Shown here: positions 1 to 13,000 of the stretch, in pieces | Layout of the letters: the number at the start of each line of letters is the position of its first letter | Position numbering within the stretch: the stretch's first letter is position 1 | Assembly: GCA_021464245.1 (NCBI GenBank) | Contig: JADCRB010000021.1 | Coordinates: 2,493,484-2,557,483 of the forward strand | Direction: 5' to 3' | Origin: Carallia brachiata | Lineage: Eukaryota; Streptophyta; Magnoliopsida; Malpighiales; Rhizophoraceae | Length of the DNA: 64,000 nucleotides | Program-made: the position numbers and the translations under genes | The notes under the pieces: model-generated | Databases searched by the model: none | What the model saw: the letters and a program-made list of their open reading frames with translations, nothing else | What the model was told of the DNA's origin: nothing

Positions 1-1113
1 CAGCCCCTGATGGTCCATATGCGTGGGGATACTGCTTTTTGAAGGAAAAAGACCCAGCTTCTTCTTACTGTTCTCCCAGTTCTGCCTATCCATGTGCTTC
101 TGGCAAGCAATATTACGGCCGCGGTCCTATCCAACTCTCTTGGTAATTACTATCATTATTATTATTAATGGAAAAAATACCCACCACATTACCAATTGAG
201 CGGGAGCATTAATTTCGAGAATTAATTTACAAACAATAATGGTCTTTATTCGCAGCAAACGGTCAAACGAATACAGAAAAGGACAAAAAACACCAAGAAA
301 TTAATATCTGACACGTATAAACGTGTGGCTTCTCTTTGCTTGGGAAAAGGATATTCTTCCCGAGAGAAGTCCACCAGTAGGGACAATAAAATATTAATTT
401 TTGGTTGAGTTTAAAAAATTTTATTTTTTCGAGCAAAAGATTTCTTGTAATTTTCTAACGCATCTCATTTGAATTATATTCTTGAATATCACCTATTTTG
501 GTCTAAATCTTAATTTTATAAATAAAATAAAATACTCCTCCAGGTGCTGCTAGGTATACCTCCGAGAGAAAAGATACATGGAGGGATGCATGACATCATA
601 AAATAAAATTTGTCCAAAAAATAAAAAAGAGGAGAACGGTCTGACTGATGTGTGTATGAGTTGAAATATTAATTTCATAATATTTGCATATATAGGAACT
701 ACAACTATGGACAGTGCGGAATAGCCTTAGGAGTGGATCTGCTAAATAATCCAGATCTCGTTGTCACCGACCCTGTGATTTCCTTCAAGACAGCAATATG
801 GTTCTGGATGACTGAGCAATCTCCGAAGCCCTCCTGCCACGATGTCATCACTGGAAGTTGGTCCCCATCGGCAGCCGATTCAGCCGCTGGCCGGCTACCA
901 GGTTACGGCACTGTCACCGACATCATCAATGGCGTGCTCGAATGTGGTCAGGGCTGGAACGCCGCGGTTGAGGATCGCATCGGCTTCTATAAGAGGTACT
1001 GTGACTTGTTTGGGTTGGACTATGGCAATAATCTTGACTGCTACAACCAAACGCCATTTGGGAAAGGACTCCCTCAACCTCATGATTTCCCGGACTTTGT
1101 TGACAGCATGTAA
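1..1113 (+). CDS. GH19 endochitinase (class I/II type), 3' part, 5' truncated by window edge
   Basis: Family 19 chitinases hydrolyse beta-1,4-GlcNAc bonds in chitin and act in antifungal defence. Two exons are visible: 1-142 (frame enters at base 3) and 696-1113 with stop TAA; the intron 143-695 is GT-AG and splits a Trp codon. The first exon carries the substrate-groove motif [11 protein letters not shown] followed after splicing by NYNYGQCG; the second carries the second GH19 signature [10 protein letters not shown], then [21 protein letters not shown] and the conserved [10 protein letters not shown]. The catalytic Glu pair and any hevein (chitin-binding) domain would lie upstream of the window. 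The C-terminus runs on past the usual last Cys as [17 protein letters not shown]. Class I vacuolar chitinases carry a C-terminal vacuolar propeptide, so this tail may be one, but that is inference. Family assignment is very secure; the class is not. Confidence 0.95.
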
Positions 1114-2899
1114 GATTAAATTATTAATATAAATGTATTCTACGTTGCATGAGCTTTTGTTATGAAGCCCTAATATATGTAATGTTATATGAACGAATAA
1201 AATGAATAATAAAAGATCTACGCCCTTTGGTTAATAGTCCTGTAATTTTCTTCTCTCTTTTTTTTCCTGTTTTTTCCCCTTCAATTTCCTCTGATCTGAT
1301 AATTGCATATGTTATCTGTTAATTATTATGGAAGGACAAGTATTTGCAAACAGTCATAAATTAATAGACGCTGGTGACCTCCCCATCTACGTAATTTGAT
1401 TGGCAATTCATGTGCACATATATTTTAGACCAATTCGTTAACGTAACAAATACTCTCACGTAGACAACATAACAGCTCATCGCGGATGGTCATTTGATCC
1501 AAAATTCAAAGTCTTTAGTCACAACTTAATAGCGAGACTTGTAGAATAGTAAGACTACCAAGGTGGAAGCCTCCTAGGACGTCCTTTTTTTCAACGCTGT
1601 ACTGGCCAAGCAGGTTTCTACTTTTCCTCTAAAGCTTTTTTTTTTTTTTTGTAAACATAAAAAAACAGATGCAATTGGGGATATATTGTTCATAGTATAT
1701 ATGAATTGGACTCAAAGTAATTTTGTATTTGAAAAGTTCACTCAACTATGTCTATAAAAAAAAAAGACTTATTATCAAAACTCTAATGAATATATTGAAG
1801 AGCATATCCTGCTTTGATTAATTGTAGCCGACAATCGTACCCCGGAAATTAAAACAACGGTCCACCTACACTCTGACAAATCGTTTTGACATGCACGTAA
1901 TATAAAGTTTCTCATTCCCTCCCTCGGCGGACAAAAATTTGGACTCTATTTTCTAGGTTTCGGATTGTCATTAGACTTTGAAAAGGAAAAAAAAAGGGGA
2001 GAGAAGCTTCTCTTTTTCTTTTCCCCCTGTATCTTGCCAATTTGCGATGTATAATATTCTTCATTATGGTCGCAAATCCCTACTCAATGTTCGTCCAAGC
2101 AAATCACCAGCAAAGATTAGGCCCAATAATCGAATATTATTCATTCTCTCTATTCTGCACAGGCCCTTATCAACATAATCTTCTTGTACATTTATTTCAT
2201 CTTTCCTTTTCCTAGTTACGTCAATCAAATTGATCAAGGCACAGTTTCTTCTTTTTCTTTTTACTCGGCTAAAATTCAATCCTTCGAACAAGTAAAACAG
2301 TAAAGGTTCTAGACTTATTTTGTTTTCTTTTTTTTGCTTTTTTTGATTGGACTGGGCTTTCTTTGTTTTGATCCTGGGGCTTATTTTTGTTTGTAGTAAG
2401 CAATTGACTGCATGGGCGCAAACAAGCGGAAATCAATGACCCATTGACCTTATTGTAAAGATGATTTTTGTCGCTTAATATTGGGCCTGTTCGTTGAGTT
2501 AGCTTCAATAAAACGTGTTACAAATTGGGCTTCAGAGAGAGCCTAGGGCATACCCAATTCAGGTACTACTTGCACTCACATTTTGATGGGCCTGGAGTAG
2601 CTATTGAACTTGGCCCAAATCAACCTCGGTCAGGAGCGACCGTTGAACAATATCGCATATGCGAGGTCACAGTGAAATGCTTGGGCTGAACTCAAATGAA
2701 AGGGTTGCATCGCATGAGGTATAATATGATTCATTTTTGCTTTCCTATAATTAAGCCATTGATGGTTCCCGAGTCCAAAACCCATCTTAACGGATGGCCC
2801 CAACCTCTAATGTTCTACCTGGGACGTTGAGGCCGTTTGCGTTATACGAACATTTTGGAAGGAGACCTGCCTTGTTCAACTGAAATACCAAAAACAAAA
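1114..2899. other. Intergenic, no gene supported
   Basis: The stretch holds the chitinase 3' flank, poly-T and poly-A runs (for example 1637-1650) and AT-rich sequence. Short open frames at 1978-2508 are low-complexity or lack a credible start, splice context or family resemblance. Nothing else is seen. Confidence 0.6.
1196..1213 (+). terminator. Polyadenylation signals of the chitinase gene
   Basis: Two AATAAA hexamers (1196-1201 and 1208-1213) lie about 85-100 bp after the chitinase stop codon, the expected place for a plant near-upstream polyadenylation element. The actual cleavage site is not visible from sequence. Confidence 0.5.
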
Positions 2900-3350
2900 A
2901 AGGAGTCCTATACACAATAGAAATCTTAATTGCATAAGCAAAAAATTTGTAATCACAACTCGTAACCCAATTAGAATTTTTATACTCAATTAAAAAACTT
3001 ATATTCAATAGGAATCTTAATTGCATAAGAAAAAAAATTTTAATCATGATTCCTGGCCCAATTAGAATTTTTATACTCAATTAAGAAAACCTATATTCAA
3101 TAGGAATCCTAATTGCATAAGAAAAAAATTTCTAATCATGATTACTAACCCAATTAAAATTTTATGCTCAATTAAGAAAACCTACATTCAGTTGGAATCC
3201 TAATTCCATAGGAAAACAATTTCTAATCATGATTCCTAATCCAATTAGAATTTTTATACTCAATTAAGAAAACCTATACTCAATAGGAATCCTAATTGCA
3301 TTAAAAAAAATTATAATCATGGTTCTCAGCCAAACTATAATTTTTATAAT
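2900..3350. repeat. Tandem repeat, about five copies of a 91-92 bp unit
   Basis: The phrase AATTGCATAAG (or a close variant) recurs near 2928, 3019, 3111, 3202 and 3294, a spacing of 91 or 92 bp. Each unit also contains CCAATTAGAATTTTTATACT, a TCAATTAAGAAAACCTA block and an AATCATGATTCCT block. Copies differ by a few substitutions and small indels, so the array is not brand new. It sits 315 bp beyond the 3' end of the NAC gene. It is a minisatellite-like array; no protein or known satellite family is claimed. Confidence 0.85.
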
Positions 3351-3664
3351 CATAATTAGCATTCATATAGATTTTTTTAGGCAAAAAAAAAAAAAAAGCT
3401 AAAAACTCCTTGCATCGTTGCATTTGCATCATACCCTAACAGGACTAAAAGCTGGGGGAAAAAAAAAAAAGAGTAGAGTTCTTAATAGTATTAGCATAAG
3501 CCAAATGCATTCACACATTTTAAACACAAATTCACAGGTAATACCACTCGCCACTCTCTTTTTAAGCACTCAGCTACATCCTTGCCGGGGGAGGGTGACC
3601 CTTCTTGCTACTTAATTAATTAAGGTTCTGAAGAAACAAAGCTATCTACAGAATCCAAAATTTC

Positions 3665-5082
3665 TCATGATAACCAACTAGCAATTGGGGTCAAATTTTG
3701 AAGCCATGGGCTGCTTAACCACAGGAGGTCCTGGTTCCAGTTGTCCATCCCTACTTTAGGTACTTGGAGCTCCGGCAGTTTCTCCTTTCCAATTGGTAAT
3801 TTCAGAATGGACCCTTCACTCTCCTTTGGCTTCTCAATTCTCTGATCACATTTTGCCATTGTCCCCTCTTCTACTTCTGTCTTGAAAACCATTTGGTGCA
3901 GAGGCGTGGAAGCCACGGGCTCTTCTTGCTCACAGCAAAATGAAATGGCGTCCATTGAGGATAATGGGGATGATGATGATGGAGATGCATAGATCGCCTT
4001 CATTTCTTCTTCCATTGCAGCCCTTTGCTCCAGCACTTTCAAGGAAGTCGCCTTTCTGTATATCTTACACAAAACCATGTCCTGCATTTAATTTTGATCA
4101 TCAATCAGATCGAAGGTCGGTGCTTCCTTATATTCATAATTAATTCTTCCCAATAATATGAATTACTGACTTGTGGGAAACTGACATGATCCACATCTTC
4201 AAACAAAGGACATTATAGGCATGATTGTGTACATATTTCCTTTGGAATTTAATAGGCGGGCTATCTTTTGCCAAAAGTACTGGTCATAGCTGCTGTAATC
4301 ATTGTAAGCCAGTTCTTTTGGATTTTTTAATTTTTTTTTCTGATACTTTTTTGAATCTCTTTAATGGATCATGACAAGAGAACAGGAGATGAAATCTCTG
4401 ATATATCCTGCTTCTGAACTGCATATATAATATTCAAACCGGTGGTTGCCAGCGAGCCAGAATATTGGGAGAGACTTTCAAAATAGAGACCAAAAAATAG
4501 AGTACGTACCTTAGGTAAGGGGGATGAATCGGGGAGGCGATATTCGTTCATGACCCAATCAGTCTTGCTGCCTCTTGGTGCTCTTCCCTTGTAGAAAACA
4601 AGAGTCTTTCGCAATCCAATAATCCTCTTGGGCTCGGATAAGCTCACGATTTTCCGGTCAGAGCCTGTGGCTTTCCAAAATCCATGCTCAGTGGTCCTGT
4701 TAGGCCTCCCTCCACTTCCATGCTTCCTGTCCCTAGGCACAAAGAAATACCACTCCCTTTCCCCAATCTTCGCCAATCCTGTACGCACACCACATCATTT
4801 TTTTACATCAATTAACATACTTGGGCTTACCTAACGTATGATTGAAAACATATAGAGCTGAGCTCATAAAATTAAATGAAGAAAGTCCAGAGGCAATGGC
4901 AAGCATTTCTAATTACCAGGCAGCTCCCAGGGATCGTGACGATAGATATTCAGATACCCAATAATGTCAAAACGCAATCTTTTGCCAAAAATCATGTTTC
5001 TGAGGTAAAAATCAAGAAGCTCCTCTTCCGTTGGATGGAATCGAAATCCTGGAAGATCAAGCTCCGGTGTTGTCTCGTCCAT
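3665..5082 (-). CDS. NAC-domain transcription factor, 3 exons, 283 aa
   Basis: NAC proteins are plant nuclear transcription factors whose N-terminal domain dimerises and binds DNA. Exons on the minus strand: 4917-5082, 4510-4778, 3665-4081, all GT-AG, giving an uninterrupted frame. The start [20 protein letters not shown] is the first ATG of the frame and leads directly into NAC subdomain A ([17 protein letters not shown]). Subdomain B ([16 protein letters not shown]) spans the first intron; C ([13 protein letters not shown]), [13 protein letters not shown] and D ([24 protein letters not shown]) follow, and exon 3 begins [10 protein letters not shown], subdomain E. The intron positions are typical of the family. 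The roughly 120-residue C-terminal half is variable, acidic and Ser-rich with a Trp-rich end ([12 protein letters not shown]), consistent with an activation domain. Sequence style resembles the NAC042/NAC035/NAC094 kind, but I would not name an orthologue. Confidence 0.95.
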
Positions 5083-5222
5083 GGTTGTATATGCAAGCCA
5101 ATGCTGCTGTCACTACTGGCTAGTGTATTTAGTGCTGCTGCTCGTTTTCAGTTTATTTCAAAAAGAAAAAAAAAAGATTAAATAAAAATGTTGCTCATGC
5201 ACTGAGGCACACTTTGCTAGGG

Positions 5223-5232
5223 GGATATATAG
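5223..5232 (-). promoter_or_regulatory. Probable TATA box of the NAC gene
   Basis: Minus-strand CTATATATCC lies about 140 bp upstream of the NAC start codon, a plausible core promoter position with a roughly 100-nt leader. Position-based only. Confidence 0.45.
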
Positions 5233-6829
5233 ATATGTTGGTTGATTGATAGGGAAAAAACAGGCACATTAACAAGGAAGACCCAGTCACCGAAGAGATG
5301 GTGGGAGCAGGGAGGTCCCTGAAACTTGATTTATATGTGGACGTGGAGCTGGGATATCTTCCAAATGGTGGAACCCACACGGTTTCTCACCGAAAAAAGT
5401 CACCGGAGACTCTGGTGACTCTGACAGGTCTTTCTTGCCACCCTTTTTTTCTTTGTCTTTTTCTGTTGATTCTGGACTTTTACTTGGAAATTGCATGCCC
5501 ATGACTATTATTCAACCGAGCACCGATATAACATTAGAGAGATTTACATTTAAATTTTATTTAAATATAATTATATTTTAAATTTTTTTAAATATAATTA
5601 TATTCGGACAAAATATCAACACAAATATTCTCTTATTATAATCTTTTTATTCTACCGCAGCAGTTTTTTTTTTTTTTTTTTTTTTGAACAAAATGAGAAT
5701 GGGCTATGCATTTGCCCACTACACTTTCCAATGTTTCAAACCTTAATATTGGTTTTGCCTTTTTGATCTTGCAATCCAATGGTAATAAACCTGTCTGAAT
5801 TAGTCAGACTAAGTGTTTCACTGCCTGCTATTCGGAATTCAGCGGTCCTAAAAGGAAAATTGAGGTAAGTTTCGTGCCTTGAATGTAATGTTTGAAAATT
5901 TGCGGATTGCGATTGCTGCTGTCTGTGCTTTAAGAAATCCCAAAACCAAAGTTATCTGTATATAACAAAGGTGGGATTGGGTGAGCAACATAATTCAAAT
6001 CACTTCAGGTGAAACAAAAAGGGAAGTTAAAACTCTGACAATAAATGAATGAATCACAAGCGGAGACACGAGAGACCTTCTATCCCATCACCAGACAGGT
6101 TGAAACTTATTCACTACTTCGCTACTTAATTTTTCCCAACCTCCAGGCCTATTAATTTAGTTTCTCCCACAACCATTCCCATGTTCAGGGACTTGGAGAA
6201 AAGTTGACAGTACAAATAACTCTTAGGAATTTCATTGTCCATTTGTTTTCCTTTTATTTTATTTTTACTCGCCAATATTAACACTATTAATGAGAGCATA
6301 AAACTGACTTAGTTTCTTTACGTATCAAGTAATTTATCTGTCCATCTTAAGCTATAATTCTTGATGTTTTTCTTTCTTTTTTTTTTTCTTGTTAACAAAA
6401 TGGTGGTAGTAAATTGTACCTAACATAATGGTTATCGTTGATGTTTTTTCTGGCTACGTAGTGCATCCTTTATTTATATCCTTAATCTCATGACTGTATA
6501 CATGGCCCATGATTTGAGAATGTGCTGTAGAGAGCGCAAAGTAGGAATTGATTAATATAAATTTCTTTTTCGGTATTGTGCACCGCCAAATTATGATCCT
6601 ACAAATACAATTCTTTCTCTAGTTAATAAAGTAAATAATAGGTGGCGGGTCGATGTCAGTGTCTTCAAATTCCCACAAAGACTTGATTACAGTTACAGAT
6701 AGACCCCAAATCAAAAGAGAAAAAACTGAGCAAATTTCCAAGTCGCCGATTCAAACGCAACTCCGCGTTGTTTACCTTCTCTTTTAATTTTCGTTAGTTT
6801 ATTTTTTTTCTTTATATGGTTTCCACAAA

Positions 6830-6867
<38 letters not shown>

Positions 6868-7777
6868 GCAGAGAATTAGAAAAATACTAATAAGTTTGAT
6901 CGTTTGATTCACTATTTCTATTTGACTTGGAAGTCTTCCCCAGAAGACCGAATAAGTCTTGCCATTCTTTTGTTCTTTGGCAAATCTAATTGCTTCTAGT
7001 GACGACGGCTACTGGGGGACCCAGCTGTACCCACGCACTCTTCTTGGTTTGTTTAACGTTTACCTGCTGAGTCTGATTACTTTGGAATCGAAAATCGAGA
7101 AATACAAATACTACGCGCGGCCCAATTTCAGGAAGGATTGAATTGTATATTACGAGTAGCTTTCCATGCGAGTTCCAGGAAAGTTCTTCATAAATATCGT
7201 CGGAAAAATATCCCAGAATTCTCGAAGCGTCTTCCCGGAAGAGCATCATTGAATCGTACCGAAAAGATGGTTTCTCTTTGCCAGAAGTATCATTTTGTTC
7301 ATTTGTTACATCTTCTTTTCTGATTTTTTTTTTAATTTTTAATTTAATTAAAAAAAACTTTTAATTTGACACATCTTCAATTTAATTTTTAAAGTCATTG
7401 CTCAAAAATAAAAAAACCTCGGAAGCCAAAAAAAAAAAAAATGCATGAATGTATGCAATAAATTTGAAGTATCTTCCAATCTATTAAAAAATAAAATGTC
7501 TTAGTCCAAGAATTATTATTCATCCTTTACTTTAGAGTTGTTCATTTAGTCAATAGCAGTTAGTAATTAATGATGAAATTGAGATTTTTTTTTCTTTTTT
7601 TTTGGTTACAACGCCAGTATACAACATAATAAAGCCAAAAACACCACAATAAATTCATAATATTAAAGGTACTAGAAGTTATACTACTTGTTTTATTAAT
7701 TAATTGAGGTTGATAAAAGCCATGTCATATTAAGCAGTAGAACTTACATAAGACAGACTATTATGAGAGCCAGAAAT
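5233..7777. other. Intergenic, no gene supported; contains an ATT microsatellite
   Basis: This stretch holds the upstream flank of the NAC gene. It is AT-rich with poly-T runs (5664-5684) and a perfect-looking (ATT)n microsatellite at about 6832-6866. Small open frames at 5287-5502 and 6959-7323 have no start context, splice partner or recognisable family, and overlap each other on opposite strands. Confidence 0.6.
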
Positions 7778-7920
7778 TTTTTTTCTTTTTTTAAACAAAA
7801 GGGCTACTGACACAACAGTAAACAAGAGGCATTGAGAGTAAGGTTCGGAGTTTCGAACTCACGTTCGTAATACTTTTAAAATCCGTAACCCACATCCATG
7901 TGACACGAGAGATTGGACAC
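7778..7920 (-). repeat. Possible SINE (tRNA-derived retroposon), minus strand
   Basis: On the minus strand the segment contains GAGTTCGAAACTCCGAACC, a good match to a tRNA-type internal B box, and ends in an A-rich run (T-rich at 7778-7793 on the plus strand). That order, B box then short body then A tail, is the SINE plan. A convincing A box and target-site duplication were not established. Confidence 0.4.
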
Positions 7921-9859
7921 CGCTGGGCTGGTGGGCTTCCCCTTTTGACAGGGACATCTGCCCGAGGTTTCAAAAAAATGGGCTCGGGCTTTGGACACTG
8001 GGTCTGGGCTGGACATTTAGAATAACTGCCGGTTATTTTCAATCGAAAATCCTTGGTCGCAATTACATAACCACAACCAGAAGGTTAAAAAATCATCGTC
8101 GCTTAAAGATTCAGTTAGACTTATTGTCTTTTGATAGCAACGCCACAAGGAACCCACCAAACAATGGATAATTGTAGTATGGCAGGAATTGCACTTACCG
8201 ATTTCTCCCCATTTTTCTACATGGTTCTCTTTTAATTGGTGTTTGTTATTCTTATGTGGTTTTTGATTTGGGTCCCCCTTTTTTTGAAAAAAAAAACTAA
8301 ATTTTTACCAGAAAGCATAAATTCTAATTAGTATGTAGTGTTACCTTAAACATACCTAATAATTTTGAAAAACAAAATTTTTCTTTTTTTTTTTTGGTCT
8401 AGAAAATCGGCCAGCGGTTGGCCAAAATCTCAAGCCAACTACATTTATCCTTTCAATCTTTTTTTTTTTTTTTGGTTATTAAAAAAGAGAAAGAAAGAAA
8501 ATCCACGTAAGTCGGAAAAAGTCGATAAGTGGATTTTGTGCCATAAATCATTACGGAAAAGGTTCGGACCGAACTTGGGAGCTGAATGGGTTGAACGGGG
8601 AGCCAAAACTCATGCTTTAAAATATAACAGTTTTGTTGTTTTAAGAAAGAATTGTTATATTTAGAAGAAAAAAAAAATTTTAACACATATTATATGATAT
8701 CTACACCTTAAATTATAAAATAACATCTATCTAATTTAAAATTTTAAATTTAAATTTAAATTTTTTTATTTTATATTTTATAAATGTGATTACACTTTAT
8801 TAAAAAGTGATTGTATTTGTTATTTATCTCAAGCTGCAAAATTCGGCTCCCACCTGAGGGCCCGTACCAACGCCCAAATGATTATTCCAAAACAATTAGT
8901 TTAGAGCTTTATAACTATTTTCATATTATTTTTTCTACTTCTTGCCTCTTTTTTTTTTTTCTTTCCTAATTTTTAGTTTTTCCCATTTGCAAGGATGATT
9001 TAGTATTTTGTAAGATATATAAATGTTACAGTAGCGGGTAGGAAAATTTTGCATAACTTTCTCAATTCCACAGTATGCAGTAGCATGTTGTGTGTGTCTG
9101 TTCATTTCATATCCTAAAAATGAAAAACGGATCTCATAAGAATACAAACACAAAAGGATGCGAAGCACTTGACGCTGGTTGCGTTAGTTGCCTGCTTTAT
9201 TTTTCAGACCAAATTCAATTTCACACTCTGAACGCAAGATACCCACCTCCGGAAAAGGCAACAAATTCTTATTCTTAAAGAAGATAAAACAGGAAGCAGA
9301 ACGAAACAAATGAATCGCAATAAACCTTCCTATCTCACGTCTTGTTTGGTGCGCTTCATATACGAAGATAAAACTGAAGAAGCAACACAGGAGTTTCCTT
9401 TACAAAAGCGGACACTAAACTGGACATAGAAACAGGACCGCAAACCCAACCCAACTGAACCCGCACGTCTCCAGTCCCCATAAAACGGACCCAAAAGAGG
9501 GAGTTAAAAAAAAAAAAAAAGGGACCCAAAAGAGAATAAAAGGAGAGTAAAAACGACTCGACGGAAAGAGAGAAAGAGCCGATGAACATTGACTCAATTG
9601 ATAAAATTTGTCTTCTACTGAAAAAGTTTAGATTTTGAGTTTTATTAATAATTATTTTTAATGAGTGAAATGTAAGTTTAATATAAATTCTTTTTAAGAT
9701 TTAAAATTTTTCCTAATTTTCTACTAAGACATCCTTTTCCCACTTAAATTTTTATTAACCTTAGAAAAAAAAAACACAGAAAGAGAAAAAGAATGTGAAT
9801 GTGACTGAATATGGTGGGCCTCCTGCTTAGGTGGGGATTGGAATAGAGGTAAATCAAAT
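7921..9859. other. Intergenic, no gene supported
   Basis: AT-rich non-coding sequence with homopolymer runs (8461-8474, 8949-8960, 9505-9519). Open frames here read as Lys- or Phe-rich translations of low-complexity DNA. Confidence 0.6.
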
Positions 9860-10005
9860 TTTTATAAGATACGTATTAAATAGTAATATTTATATAACAA
9901 TAAAATAATATAAATTATAAAAAATTTAAAATTTTTAAAAAATAAATTATTAAATATTATTACATAAATAACGTATCTATTTATTATTATTTAAAATGAA
10001 AACGT
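9860..10005. repeat. Short AT-rich fold-back element (MITE-like)
   Basis: The left end AGATACGTATTAAATAG is mirrored by the right end, whose reverse complement reads AGATACGTTATTTATG, and the interior arms (TAATATTTAT / TAATATTTAAT) also pair. The whole segment could fold into one hairpin, the form of many plant MITEs. Family unknown. Confidence 0.45.
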
Positions 10006-13000
10006 GAGGTGTAGCTACGGTCCGGGAACATGGGAGACGACAAAGAAGATGGGCTTTTGCCAGGTTTGGCGGATCTCTATGTGGCGGTGGCAAATGGTTG
10101 TGGAGGGTCTAACGCTAGCCCATAGCCAGCAGGCAAAAGGCTTTACATCGCTCAGAACGGCCACATTCCTCCTCCAATAATCTGACGAGTTAAACTGCAT
10201 AATTACATTTAATAAATAATAAATAGTATAATTTTATTTAATTTTATTTAATAATTTATTTATCTTCTTTATGAATTTAATTATTTAATATTTTATTTTA
10301 TTTTATTACTACTTTAAAATTATTTTTGTGAATCTATTTTTTTTTTCCCTAATGTGAAATGTAGGTACAATTCCCCCTCAATTCCCTCGCCTATTCGCCC
10401 ATCACCTTCCTTTGTTAGTATGAGAATTTAGCATTCGCCACATTGTTTTTACTTGCCTCGGATATTTCGCAAGGATTTCGATTTTCTTTCTCCTTTCTGG
10501 CTAACTGACACGTGGATGGAAAAGACACTCCCTTTGAAATTATTAAACTTAAATTTTCCATTAATCAAGACCCAATCTACAAGAATTTCATACAGTGCAA
10601 CTTCAGGAGTCCATTTTATTATATAGCCCTTAGTAAGAACCATTTCTAAACCACAAGATTCAAAGCATTCGATAATTTATGATGTGAGTTGGAACTTTTA
10701 GGTATTTTCATTTTGAGCACCATTTCATTGTAGGTGTGAACTACGGAATGAAACTGTTTAAGGATAATATTTTTTTTTCTCTCTCTGTAACAGAACTTCT
10801 GATCACTGCATGTCAAATCTGCGTCACTTCCTCCATACAAAGTCGCAGGCTTTGGTTCCATTACAAACAACCAAAGTGATTGGTTTAATATTGGTATAAT
10901 TATTATGGGTAATTTTATATTTGAGTTAATATTTATTTATTTATTTAAATATTATTTATTGATGGATTTTATATTTATTTATAATTTTCTATTTTGTAAA
11001 TCAAATAGATGCAAAAAGAAATAATCGAGCATCAGTTTAGTTCTATTCAGACAGATTCTTCAATCCATTACACTGCTATATTTTTTATTCATCACTTCTT
11101 TTACACAAGCCGCAATTAGATGATTTTTGAGTTTAATCGAAACTAAAAGATGGGGTTACAATTATCTATTGGAAAAATAGGAAGATATTTTTAAAAACTT
11201 GAATCCTACATGAGAAAAAAAATTTTAAGTACTACTTACTAAGAGAATATATAAGAAAACTTGAATTTTACGTGAGAAACAAAAGTCAAGTATTATTTAG
11301 TAAGAGAGTATATATAAGAAGACTAAAATTCCATATGAAAGAAAAATACTAAGTACCACTTGTTTATAAACTAACATATTTCTTACATTTCATAAAACAA
11401 AAGACTCATAAGAGATATCATGTAACCCAGTTTTAGACCCGATATGAGCGGATCAGTTCACCCCGAGCCCAATATTTTTGAAATTATTCAGAATTTTTCT
11501 GGTCAAACTAACGGTTCTATTAACATCATTATTTTGCTCATTATTCACTTTTATAGACATAATTCATTTTTATGAACTATAAAGGTTAAACCAGTATAAA
11601 AGACCATCTTCTTCTTCTCCAAAAAATATCAGTTTACATATTATTTTTGTACACATTTCCTCTACTAAAATTTGTTAAGTTAATTAAGATTAGAATTATT
11701 TCTATCATCTCACTATCTGAAGTGCACATTAGTGGGAAGGTCTGTTGTATCTTAGGAGGATAGTTGCTGCGACCTGGTGTACTGTTTCGATTTGAGAGTA
11801 AGGGCAGAAACTATCCTTAAAGACAATACCTTGCACGCCTCAAATATTATTTCATGTCCTTTATTGATTTCTATTTACATCCATTTTTTGTTGCTTTTAC
11901 TTATTATTTCTAACATTTTCGTGTATTGACCAAATTTAAATTCTACTTGAAAAATGATCAAAATTTGGTCGAAAATTACGGGTCGAAACTATCCATAATT
12001 TTAGAGTCATTTTCTTATTCCAATTCAAATTTTTGGGTCTTCTAACTTATTTAAGGCCAATGTGGTCAAAAGAAAAAAAATAGAAGCTTTTAGAGGCTAA
12101 TTTTTTTAATGCTAGACACGAGTTTTAATGTGGTCAAAAGGAAAAAAAGGAAACTATTTCTTTTTTAATGTGAAAACATCAGACACGATTTTTTCAATTC
12201 ATTTCTTTTTTTATATTTAATCGTAGTTTACTTTGATTTTTAACATGATGGCTAAAATTCTAAATTAGGGCGAAAGAAATGTAATCTAATTTAGCGTTGA
12301 GTTATTTGATTTTTATAAATATTTAGAAGTTCTTTGAGTTTATTGCAATTATATGTTAGAACTTGATTTGATTTATTTATTTTGATTTTAATTATACTTA
12401 TGGGCTTAGTCATCATAAAAGTAGTTATGAGATTTATGCTAATATTAACAGATAAGATACAATCGTGTACTAAATAGATAAACATGTGAAATTTGAATCA
12501 GATATGAAATAAATTTATATGATATCATTAAAATTTCTCTCTTCTTAACAGGTTTGATCTACTTTTGTGTGAATTCGAGAGAAAATTACAAATAAATTAC
12601 ATACGGTTAGAGTTGTTTTACAAAAAAATACTAACTAAATAAAAAGAATTAACTTTAAATTATTAATGTCATAAAATTCATATAATTCAACTCATTTTAG
12701 TTGAGAACTCTTAGTACTGAGACCTCCTAACTTGTATTAAATTTTGAGTTAAGTTGTCTCTAATTTTAATTAGTTAAATTATTCGATTTAATTTAATAAT
12801 TTTACTTTTAATAATTTTTTCAAACATCAACTTTTTGTTAAATAAGTTGAATTACAATTAATTCTTAGTTTCATTGAATTCGACATCTAAAATATTCGTT
12901 AAAATTTTATTACTACGATCAGTCTTATATACTTGTAAGATTTTGTCGGTCACAAAGTCTTGCAAATTGCAGTGACATTTCCTCATGTGCTTCACCTTCA

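Noticed and set aside
2900..3350. Regular repeat spacing as a CRISPR-like array
   Set aside because: The repeated part is nearly the whole 92-bp unit, there are no unique spacers, and the DNA is a plant genome.
5287..5502. Lys/Glu/Ser-rich minus-strand frame upstream of the NAC gene
   Set aside because: It covers the NAC promoter region, including sequence upstream of its TATA box, and has no family features.
9356..9597. Phe/Ser-rich minus-strand open frames
   Set aside because: They translate an A/T-rich stretch; two frames overlap and neither has a credible start.
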